DNA of 34,203 nucleotides, from positions 1 through 34,203 of the forward strand of contig JAFSXY010000059.1 in NCBI GenBank assembly GCA_017443805.1, in the 5' to 3' direction. This DNA comes from Clostridia bacterium (GTDB lineage: Bacteria > Bacillota > Clostridia > Oscillospirales > Acutalibacteraceae). The translations under genes and the position numbers were made by a program. The notes beneath the pieces were generated by a model. It saw only the letters and a program-made list of their open reading frames with translations, searched no databases and was not told where the DNA came from. Shown in pieces: positions 13,002-23,500 of the stretch; the stretch's first letter is position 1; each line of letters opens with the position of its first letter.

Positions 13002-14207
13002 TTATTTTTCTATCGTAACCGCATCTCTGTACGGGGAACCTTCTTTTTCCCGTCGGGCGGACAAACGGCGCATCTCACACCGGCTCGCCAAGCGCAAAAA
13101 AACATACAGTCCTACCGTAAAAATGCTGCAGCTGAACAGCGCGAAAAAGATATCCAGATCCGTATCCAAAACGCCGGCAAGCGTCGGATTTTGCGCGCCG
13201 GTACCGAACACCCGGAAAAACAGGACGTCCGCAGGCGGCTCATACTGCAGGTTCTGGTTGTCGGAGCCGGGGATATAGTAATCGGCAAAAAATTCAAAGA
13301 GCTCCCACAAAGTGATCACAACGCAGGAAAACGCGCCGGAGGCCAGCGCCGTCGCGCCGGCGGGCAGCGAACGTCCGCGCCGGGTCGCCCGGATCAACAC
13401 GAAACCGATCACCACAACGACCGCGCCGGAAATAACGTGCAGATATTTATCGTAATTCTGAAAAACAGCGCCGAGGCCGTGAATCAGAAACGACCCGAAA
13501 AAGATCAAAATATTACAGAATGTCTGCACCCGAAAAGGGAGTCTGCCCAAAAACAGCTTCTTAAAGCACAAAAAGCGGATCAGCGGAATGGAAAACGTAG
13601 CGGCAAGATTGACGCCCAGCAGTACGATCTCAAAAATATACCCGTCCCGGCGATACCGGCGGATCATCGCCCATACCATCAGGCCGCGCAGCATCCACCA
13701 GGAAAAATACTCCAACACATACAGTTCTTTGCGCAGCGCGCGCCATTCGTCCGCAATATAGGCGCCAAGCCTTTTTCTCTGAAAGGTATATCCATAAAAC
13801 AGACCGTTCGTACCGCCCGCTTTTTTGTTTTTATGCTCAAAAACCGATAGCAGGACAATCCCGCCGACAAGCGCGCCAAGCAGAAGGAACAGGATCCTCA
13901 GATCCGTCACGTGCATGGGAAGCTGCCGCGCGCCGCCTTTGCCTTGCCCGAAAATGCGGTAAAACAGCAGCGTCGGCCGCAGAACAATTCCCGCGCATTG
14001 ATAATCTGCGCCGGGAACGTAATAATCAACAAAAAACAATACCGTCTGCAGCAGGATAAAAAGCATATAGGAAAAACCCGTACCGAATAAAAACCGTTGG
14101 AATACGGTCAGGCCGCCGGTTTTTCTGCAAAGAAAGTCATACAGTGCGCTGCCGGAAAAAACACCGAAAAAGCCGAGCGCAAACGTTAAATAAAACTGTG
14201 TTTCCAT
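13002..14207 (-). CDS. Membrane protein with a duplicated YjdF/DUF2238-like module
   Basis: The product is 401 residues from the ATG at 14207, which is preceded by GGAG at five bases; a longer frame upstream lacks a ribosome binding site. It has about 10 hydrophobic segments. Two parts resemble each other: VLFFVDYYVPGADYQ...FYRIFGQG...VTDLRILFLLLGALVGG in the first half and LFEFFADYYIPGSDNQ...FFRVFGTG...LDTDLDIFFALFSCS in the second. The pattern of an acidic residue-rich loop followed by a D-x-D helix start recalls the YjdF/DUF2238 membrane family, in which one such unit is normal; this assignment is from pattern memory only. Function unknown. The stop codon lies inside the terminal repeat of the neighbouring element. 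Confidence 0.75.
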   Translation of the reverse strand: METQFYLTFALGFFGVFSGSALYDFLCRKTGGLTVFQRFLFGTGFSYMLFILLQTVLFFVDYYVPGADYQCAGIVLRPTLLFYRIFGQGKGGARQLPMHVTDLRILFLLLGALVGGIVLLSVFEHKNKKAGGTNGLFYGYTFQRKRLGAYIADEWRALRKELYVLEYFSWWMLRGLMVWAMIRRYRRDGYIFEIVLLGVNLAATFSIPLIRFLCFKKLFLGRLPFRVQTFCNILIFFGSFLIHGLGAVFQNYDKYLHVISGAVVVVIGFVLIRATRRGRSLPAGATALASGAFSCVVITLWELFEFFADYYIPGSDNQNLQYEPPADVLFFRVFGTGAQNPTLAGVLDTDLDIFFALFSCSIFTVGLYVFLRLASRCEMRRLSARREKEGSPYRDAVTIEK

Positions 14208-14427
14208 TTTTTCTCCAATCAGTGACAGACCCTTCCCCCGGATTTGCGGCGAAAAAGCTTCCTTGCCGAAATGCAGCAAGCGTTTTTTTATATACCCTTG
14301 ACCGTCGGATAAAGCCGGCGGCGTTCGGTTCCCATATATTTATATGACGGAAACGAACAAAAGTAATCATAGCACGCTTTTCAAGGAAATGAAAGTAAAA
14401 AAAGGAAAAATAAACAATTCTTAATAA
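14208..14427. other. Gap between the membrane protein gene and the giant gene's terminator
   Basis: No gene was seen. A TATGAT on the minus strand near 14365-14370 could be a -10 box of the downstream minus-strand gene, but no convincing -35 accompanies it. Confidence 0.5.
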
Positions 14428-14465
14428 ACAAAAAAAGACCCCCGTGCCTGAAAACACGGGGACCT
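14428..14465 (-). terminator. Intrinsic terminator of the giant protein gene
   Basis: The arms GACCCCCGTG (14437-14446) and CACGGGGACC (14455-14464) pair with one mismatch. On the minus strand a run of seven T follows (A-run 14430-14436). It lies about 40 bases after the stop codon. Confidence 0.88.
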
Positions 14466-14506
14466 CTCTTTGTTTTGCATGCGGCATTCATTGCCGCCGG
14501 GTTTGT

Positions 14507-14584
14507 TTAACTTTTGAACATGCTCCTGAAGAAGGCTGCGATCTTCTTAAAGAAGTTTGCAATCGCCTTGAAGAACTTGATCAG
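14507..14584 (-). other. C-terminal amphipathic aromatic helix of the giant protein
   Basis: The last 25 residues repeat a seven-residue pattern of FF-x-x-I/A with Lys/Arg on the opposite face (KFFKAIANFFKKIAAFFRS, then MFKS). This would form a cationic amphipathic helix able to bind a membrane, a wall polymer or a partner. The role is inferred. Confidence 0.7.
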
Positions 14585-17500
14585 GCCGTTTGGCGCGACC
14601 TCCGTATCGGTAATCACGTCGCCCGTCCACTTATTCAGCAGATCGCCGAGGGACTGCTCAAGCTGACGGAAAAATCCGACGTCGCTGGTGGCGAAGAGCT
14701 GATTGAGGAAGGAGTAATCGTAATTGAACTTTGCAAGCCCGTTGTTGGTCGCAACGCCCGCGGTAAGCGCGGTATAGAAGATATAGTACACAGTGTACAT
14801 GATCTTATCCTGACCGCCCTCGCCTTTTGCCATCTGCGAGAAGTTCTCAAGCAGTGAGCACAGGAAGGTGTAGCCGTCGCCGCTGACACGATCCTTCATA
14901 AAGCCTTCGATCACCTTGACGTTGCCCGGTTCGGAGATGAACGAGAGTGCGATCTTCAGAATGACCGTGACCATATCGGTCTTATCGCCGGAACCGGAAC
15001 CGGAGCCCGGTTCGGAGCCCGCATAAATCATCGTGTAATCCTTGGCGTGGACTTCATCGCTGTCGGAAACGCCGGACGGAAGCGTCCATGCTTCGGAGGC
15101 GTAGCTGTAATACGGGGAGTTCTTGGAGTTGCCCGCCGTAACAAGCCGCTTGGAGCTGAAGCTTCTGACCTTGCCCATTGTCAAATCGCCGAGGTTGTTC
15201 CGGATCAGATCGGCAAGCTGCAGGTCGCCGGTATCGATGCTGTTATTGAGTTTATCAAGCAGCGTATCTACCAAAGCGGCGAGATCCAGCGTTGCAAGAT
15301 CGATGCCGATCAAACCGTAAAGGTCGACCTGCGGAACACCGTCTTCAAATACGACCTCGTTATTTTCATCCTTGAGGTACAGGCTCTTGCCGGAAATGTT
15401 CACATCCTTGAGCGCAGGCTCGATGATGGTAAGCACCTCGTAGATCGGGTTGAGCAGGTTTTTGAATGCGGAATCCAAACCCTGAGAATTGACGAAGTAG
15501 ATCACCGCGGGCAGCTCCGAGAAGATCTCGGTCAGCGGATCCGCCAGGATCTCGTTCACCCGGTTCAAGATCGGATTGAGGATGTTCTCCAGCATGGCCG
15601 TATCTGCCGCGCGGTTGGCTGCCAGCGCTTCTTCGGCCGTCATGCCTTCGGTGTCGGGCCGGTTGGTCGCCGCCTCAAACGCCTCCTGCGTCAGAACGTA
15701 GGTGTTGGTCTCCGGGTTGCCGCCGAGCAGCGCTTCCAGGATCGGCACGATCGCGTTCTGGTATCCGTCCGCACCGCGGATCACAACGTAGTCAAAGCCT
15801 TCGCGGTTGGAGAAGAGCGCGATATCCTGACCGGTAAGCAGCCATCTGAGGATGGGCGCCGCGGGACTGAGCATCTCACTGATCGCATGGATGAAGGACT
15901 GTTGGTCGCCTTCCTCGAAGTCTTCGGGGACTGAGGCGTTGATCAGCGCGTTCAGATCCACCTGCAGCGAGCTGCTGAGAATTTCCACGACCTTATCGAA
16001 GAGCTCGTCGCCGACCTTATCTTTCAGGCCGCTGATAGCGCCGGAAATGGCGTCTGCGATCTTTTCAAGCAGGCTCCTCTTATAAATGCTGTTGCCGAGC
16101 AGGCCGTTGATGATCTCATCCAGGCTGCGGTAGGTGCCTCCATTGCCGTTATCGATGCCGAGCAGCGTGATATACGTATTGATGAGCAGCGTCAAGTACC
16201 GCGTCATGTATTCGCCCATCTCTCTCTTGTAGAGCGGACCGTACATTGCGCCGTCCAGCAGCGAGGTGCCGCCGGAGCCGTTGACGTTGAGCGGCGTCAG
16301 GATCTTGCCGGCTTCCGCGCCGCCGCCGTTGATGTCGTATTGCGTCCAGATCCAGTTGTAAGGACGCATCTTTACTTTCTTCACATAATTCGGATTGTAC
16401 AGGAACGCCTTCACCATTTCAAAGATCATGGCGGCGTTGTCGGGATCGTTCGGGTCGATCAGGTTTTGGATAAACGCCGCGTTGCCCTCATAGGTCGCAA
16501 CGTCAAGCACCAGCTCCAGCAGGATGGTCAGCATGTCGTGCTTTTCTTCCGTATCGGAATAGACCATCTTGAAGTTGACCAGACCGCCGTAGCTTTCGCC
16601 GTACACCAGTTTACCGAAATAGAACTTGGTCAGGTAATCGCCGATGGGCTCGCCTTCCTCGTCGGAGAGAACGAGACCGGTCTTCTCCTGAACCAGCTTG
16701 AAGATGAAGGAGAAGTCGAGATGATCCAGATCGATCTTGAGCAGACTGCCGAGCGACAGCTCCCTGCCGATCGCCTTGCCGGCCGCCTTAAGCAGGCTGT
16801 CCACAGGCGCCAGCAGGTTCTGTGCGCTTGCGCCGAGGCCGTTGGCGTTGATGAAGTAGATCAGTTCAGGCAGCAGGGACAGCACTTCCTCCGCCGTTCT
16901 GTTCTGATAGAGCAGTTCATCCACGCGGGTGAAGACCTTGATCAGGATATCGGTGAACGCTTTGTTAAAGTCGAGCTTGCCGTTTTCATCGTACGTCAGC
17001 GTAATGTTCGTATCAACACCGAGCGCGTAGAGGATCGGCGCAAGACCGTATTTGTATCCTTCGCCGCCGTTAATGACCAGCGTGGCGGGCTCGCCGTCCT
17101 CCAGATGTGTGAAGAAGCGGTACGTGCCGCCGAAGAGCAGCCATTCCAAAACGCGGTTCGCGGGGCTTAAGATGCGGGCGAATTCCGCGGAGAAGGCCGC
17201 AATCTTTTCTTCGGAGGTCATGTCGTCCGTGATGCCGGCGTTAAACGTTGCCGTTTTCAGACTTGCAAGATCCTCTGCGCCGAGCAGCGCGCCGACCGTG
17301 TTAAGCACGTCGTCGCTGAGGATGTCGTCAAGTCCCGCAAGCGCGTCGGTGATCATGCCGACGATCTTGGCGCCGAATTCATCGCTGAACAGATCAAGCT
17401 TCTCTGCGAGGAACTTGGAGAGCGTCATCGTCTCGTCCTTCATCACCATCTGCAGGACCTGCGCGACGGTGCCGTCCAGATCGTCAAGCAGCGCGCTTGC

Positions 17501-20500
17501 CAGATCCTCGGACCAGAGGTTCAGGCTGGTACCGGGGTTGGTATGCTCGTACTTGAGGTAGTTGGTGGTCCGCTCGATCTGCGCGGGCAGCGTGTTGGAG
17601 CTCGGATTTTCGATCACGGCAAGGATCGCCGCCTTCAGGGCGTCGGCGTCCGTGATGTTCAGGAAGTATACCCAGTTGATCAGCGCCATTTCGCCGGACT
17701 GTACGCCCTCGGTCAGCAGCGCCTTGAGCACCATGAAGTTTTCTTCCGTGAACTCGGACTTGGTATAATAGGTCTTCCCTTCGACAGGCGTTTCGTCCTC
17801 TGTCGCTTCGTACTTATCGTCTTCGGTCTTCTCGTAGTAGACCGTTTCGGCGTCAAACGCGTCGCCGGGGAATTCGGTATACGTCGGGCCGAGCGCCTTT
17901 TGAAGGATACCCGTGATCGGCGCAGCGTTACCGTCATAGAGGACGACCTCCAGCACCACGCTGAGCAACATCGTCAGAATATCGCCTCTGTAGATCCTTT
18001 CGGCGGTATTCTCGGTGATCATCTTATAGGTCACGTACTCTGTCAGGCTGTTGTCGGCGTTCCTGACAAAAACGTTCGTATGGCCGGCGGAAGCACCGTA
18101 GCCGACGTAGAATTTTTCAAGGATGTTCTCTTCCACGCCGTCGCCGTCAAAGTCGCGTGTAAACACTTCGTTGAGCTTGAGGCCGTTCAGCGCGCTGATC
18201 TTGGTTTCCAGGATGCGGAAGATGCCCTCCAGGTCAAGGTTCATAATATCAATGCCCGCCTGATCGGTGATGAAGTCGAAGATATCGGCGCCTTCCACAT
18301 AGAGGACGTTGTCTTCTTCATCCTTCAGCTCGTTGCCCTCGTCGTCTCTCTGCGGCACCTTCAGCACGCCCATATCCACCAGCATGTTGCCGGCGGTCTT
18401 AATGGAACCGAGCAGGTTCTCAACCGCGGTCGCAAGACCGTTGGCATTGATAAAGTAGAGCAAATTCGGCAGCAGGCGGAGCGCCTCGTCCACAGGATTT
18501 GCAAGGATCTCGTCTACCCTGTCGAACACTGCGTCTATAATGCCTTCCAGGTTTTCTTCGCTGGACATCTCGCCCACCACAAGCTGGTCGGTGAATTTCA
18601 CGCCGAGCGCGTCAAGGATGGGCATCAGGCCGTAGGCAAAGCCCTCGCGGCCCGCGATCTTGAGCAGTTCGCCCTGCAGGCGCGCGCCGGTCACGGGATC
18701 CACGTTGCCGCTCGCGGCGTCGACAAAGAAGCCGTAGTCTTTGCCGAAGAGCAGCCAGTCAAGCAGCGGATACAGCGGCTTGATGATTTCCATGAGACCC
18801 GCCTTGAAGGTCGCACGGTTGGTCACGTCTTCCTCTTTGAAGGACAGGCCGTTCCAGGCGGAGAGGTCGCAGTTGAGAAGCAGGCCGACGATATTCAGGA
18901 TGCTGCCGATCTTGGCAAGCAGGCCGTCGACAAATTTCTCATATTTCTCTACGTAGTAGGTCTTATCGGTATGCAGCTCGGTATCGGCTGTTGCAGTATA
19001 ATCGTCGCCGGTCTTTTCGAAGTACGTGACGCCATCCTCGAACGCGGCGCCCTCGAACTTCTCATAAAACCTCACGTAGTAAGTCTTATTTGCCTGCGGC
19101 GTCTCATCCGTCGTTGCGGCGTATGCGTTTCCGACAAGCTCATAATAAGTCGTCTCTTCGTCGAAGCCCTTGCCGTTGATCAACTCCATGATCGCCTGCA
19201 GGTTCTTCGCGCTGTACAGCTCGAAGCTGCCGTTGATCAGTTCACCCAGCGTCTTGGCCTTGGTGTCGTCGTCGCCGGCGATAAGGGTCAGGATCGCGTC
19301 GATGGTCGTACCGAGATTATCGTACAAGCCGTTTGCAACGGTTTCCGTCCAGTCGGACTTGTAAGTCAGATAGTTGTTGAACGGCGTGCGCGGCGCAACG
19401 TAGACGCCGTCGACCAGGCCGGTCGTGGTGTTATATTCATTGTCGCTTGTCTCGTTGAAGTAGTTCCAGTGGTAATCGCCGGGCAGCACCTTGGTCGCAA
19501 GCGTATCCAGCGCGTTCACAATGGCTTCAACTGTGCCGTCCTTGAGCTTGAGGGCGATATCCAGCGCCTTGGCGTTGTCGCCGTGAAGGATCAGTTCGAC
19601 CGCGAAGTTGATAATGATGGTAAGCATGTCAGCCGGCGTCTCTTCGCTGGTGTAAACCATGGTGCCTCTGGGCTTGCCGTTGGCGGAGACGGACAGCTGA
19701 ATGGCGCCGAAGAAGAAGTTCTTGATCTTTTCGTAGGTCAGGAATTCATTCTCACCGCCCGCGGGAGTGATGATCTCAAACTTAACTGCCTCAACGGCGG
19801 GTTCGGTCTCAGTCGCTTCCTTCGCCTTTACGCTGAGCAGGCTCTCAACGATACCGATCACCGCGGCAAGATCCAGATGCATGATGTCGACGTCGCCGAG
19901 ATCCACGCCGAAGCCCTTGAGCAGCTTGTTAATATCGCCGCCCTCGGCCACCTCGTTGATCAGCGCCATCGGCGCGGCCAGCAGGTTGGAAACGCTTACA
20001 GACAAACCGTTTGCGTTAATGAAGTACAGCAGGTTCGGGATCAGCTCCAGCACCTCGTTGATCGGGTCGGACAAAATTTCGTCTACGCGTGTGATCAGCG
20101 CATCCACGATCTTGGGCAGCATGGTGGAGATCGTTGAATTCTCATCCGTCTCAGGCAGAGACTCCACACCCAGCATCTCCAGGATCGGGATCATGCCGTA
20201 CTCATAACCGTTGGAGCCCTTAATGGACAGCAGCACTTCGTAGGAATCGGGAATTACGTTGCCGTTTTCATCATACCGGACAGCGTCAAAGTATTCCAGA
20301 GAATTGTTTTCGCCGAAGAAGAGCCAGTCAAGAATGGTATCCAGCGGGCTTAAAAGCTCACACAAGCCGTTTACAAAGCCCTTGCGCGGGTTGACCGTTC
20401 CGGCTACGGCGTCCACATATCCTTCGACCTCGCTCGGTGTGAACGCGTCGATATAGCCGATCGCCGTCTGGTCGGAGTATCTGGAGAAATCGATATCGAT

Positions 20501-23500
20501 CACAATATTCAGCAGATCCAGCACCACCTGCGGGATCTTGCCCACAAGCTCGATCAGCTTGTCGCGGATCTTGTTCAGATTTTCAGCCGTAAAGACGTCC
20601 AGCTGGTCCAGCGCGCCGGCCGCGCCGCCGTTCAGCAGCTCGCCGAGCGTCACGTCGCCCAACACCTTCTTTTCGTCAAGCTTCGTCATTGAAAGGACCT
20701 GCTCGATCAACGTCGCACGGTTATCGTAAACGTAGTTGACCAGATCCTCGCTCCAGTCGCTGGCGTAGGTCAGGTAGTTGATGGTGCGCTCCGGCATTGT
20801 GAAGCGCGTGTTTTCATCGATGACGACGCTGTTTCTGACAAGCTTTGTATGATCGGAGAGGGTGTAATAGGTCTTACCCTCGGCAGGCGTCTCGTCCGCC
20901 GTTGCGGCGTATTCTTCGCCGGACAGCTCGTAGTACGTTACGCCCTCGGCAAACGCTTCGCCTGTGAACTTGTCGTAAACGGCTTTTTCATCGTAAATAT
21001 TCTTTTCGGGATCAAAGTACAGCCAGTTGATATCCTGTACGTCCACCGTAAAGCCGTCGCTGAGGAACTGGATGGCGGCCTCCACGATCGCCATGATGGA
21101 ATCCTTGTTCTTGTTGCTCTCAAGCGCTTTGCCGAGCAGGTTTGCAATGGCTTCCTTGTTAACGGCGTCGCCCTGATCGTCGTCCCAGAGCAGAACGTCA
21201 AGAACAAAGGAGAGCATGATGGTGATGAAGTCCGCGAAATCCTCTTCGTCGGAGAAGGCCATCTTGTAGGCCGCCTTGCCGCCGACGCCGCCCATGGAGG
21301 TGTAGCGATAGATATCGCCGATCTTGAAGTACTGCAGCTTGTTGCCGGCCGGATCGGTGATCTCGATGTCGGAGATCGCTTCCAGCAGCTCAAAGATATA
21401 CTTCAGGTTGATGCCCCGCATGGAGAAGGTGGGCAGGTCGTGGACGTAAACGGTCTTCGTCTCGCCCTCTTCGACGACGGTTTGGGTCTTATGGCCCTCC
21501 ATCATTTTTTCCAGACCGCTCTTGAGCGCCTTGTTGATCAGACTGTCGACCACGGTGATATCCAGCTCGTCACTGCCGAGGATGGAGGTCAGGGAGTTGA
21601 CCAGCGTCAACGGACCTGCAAGCAGGTTTGCGACGACCGTCTGCAGACCGCCGGCGTTGATGAAGTAGATCAGCTCGGGAATCAGGCTGACGATCTGGTT
21701 GATGGGATCGGAAAGGATCTCGTCGATGCGGTCGGTCAGGGACGTCAGCAGATCGGTAATGAATTCCGCTGTGTTATATCTGTTGTGTTCCGCATCAAAG
21801 TAAGAGGACGCAAGCTTCAGGCCCTTGCAGCCGAGCGCCTCCAGCAGAAGCACAAGGCCTTCGCCGTAGCCGTCGGAGCCGGGCAGGGTGATCAGCACTT
21901 CGTTCTGGCTGACGGACGTGGAACCGTTGAAGAAGGTGTAATGGTCGCCGAAGAGCAGCCAGCCGAGCAGCTTCTCGGCGGGGTTGACCAGCAGGGAAAG
22001 ACCCTTAATGAAGTCTTCGCGGCCGTTTACGATATAGGTCACGCCGCCGCCGCGCTCATAGTAGGTCACGCCCTCGGCAAATTCGCCGATCACGGCGCCC
22101 GTTTCGCCCACATATGCGACAGACTTGGTGTAATACGTCTTGCCTTCCTGCGGTTCGGTATCGTCGGTGATCTCGTAACTGCCTTCGTTCAGAACGTAGT
22201 AGGATTCGCCGCCTGCAAATTCCGTTCCGGAGAATTCGGCATAGGTGGTTTTATCATAATAGTAGGTCTTGGCTTCGTCGATCTCTTCGTCGGCGGTTTC
22301 CTTATCCTGATAGTTCAGGTACGGCAGGAGATGATCACCGTCCGTGATTGCGCCGTCGACCGGACCGGTCGTAAAGTCGAAATCCTTCCAGGAGAGCAGA
22401 TCGGCACTGAGCAGCTGACCGACAAAGTCCACAAGCTCTTCCGTGACGGCAATGTCCCCGATCTTTAATTTGCCCTCGAACAGGAAGCCCTTGAGCAGCG
22501 TGATCAGCTTGTGCAGGTTCTCGCCGGTAAAGAAGACGTCGACGTTCAGCAGATCCAACTGGCCGAGCGAAGTAATATCCTTGTACTTGTTCTCATCGAC
22601 CATCTTGAGCACGCCGAGGATAATGCTCTCCAGGCCGGCGGCTGTGGTGGCGGCCTTGGAGTAGGTCCACTGTGTGGCGTAGCTCAGGTACTGGAAGGTA
22701 TAGGCGGGCACGCCGAGTACGCGCTGCGTATCCGGATCGATATCCGCAGCCGCAAGGTTGAAGGTCCTGTCAAAGTAACCCCAATCCACGTTCTCATAAA
22801 CAATGGAGGACGGATTTTTCAGCGCCTCGACGATCTGTTTGACCAGACCGTCCTTCTTGATCAGCGTATCGATCGCCTCGGGGTTGGAATAGGCCTTATC
22901 CTTATACCCGTTGTTCGGATCCTGATAAACGCCTTCGTCCATCAGGATCTCCACCAGCAGCGTGATAAACACCGTGATGAAGTTTGCACGGTTTTCTTCC
23001 GTTTCACCGTCCAGCGTGGTCAGATCCATGGTAAACGCGGGCTTACCGGTGATGGAGTCAAATACACGAAGCCGGCCCATGTAGAAGGTCTTCAAATACG
23101 TGCGCAGATCTTCGCGGAAATAAAGTCCCGTGAATCTGGTCACAAGATCCAGTACGCCGCCCATCGTCAGGTCGGACAGATCCAGACCCGCCAGATTGGA
23201 GATGGAGAACTGGTCGCTGATATCCAGCATGGTGTTGATCGTATCCAGTACCGTCTTTACGGAACCGAGAATATTCTCCACGGCAACGGAAAGACCGTTG
23301 GCGTTGATGTAATAGAGGATGCCGGGCAGCCGGTCAAGCAGCCAGGTGACGGGATTTGCCTTGATCTCGTCAATGAAATCAAGAAGCATCTGGATCATCG
23401 CATCGATGAAGGCCTCGCCGTCGTACTTGTGCTTACCGGAGCCGCCTTCGATCTCAAAGGCGCTGGTCTTATACTGTTCATCCAGCGCATCGCCCTTGAT

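Larger units (their letters stand above)
12695..13009. mobile_element. MITE-like element with about 35-bp terminal inverted repeats
   Basis: The left end (12695-12730) reads AATAAAGGGACGG...GGGCGC...CTTAGGG and the right end (12974-13009) carries the same sequence inverted with a few mismatches and small indels (AATAAGGGACGG...GGGCGC...CTTAGGG). The roughly 315-bp interior has no credible gene and contains two strong hairpins (12776-12812 and 12890-12934). The size, lack of coding capacity and terminal inverted repeats fit a miniature inverted-repeat transposable element. The right end overlaps the stop codon of the neighbouring minus-strand gene. A target-site duplication cannot be assigned because the flanks are A/T homopolymers. 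Confidence 0.75.
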
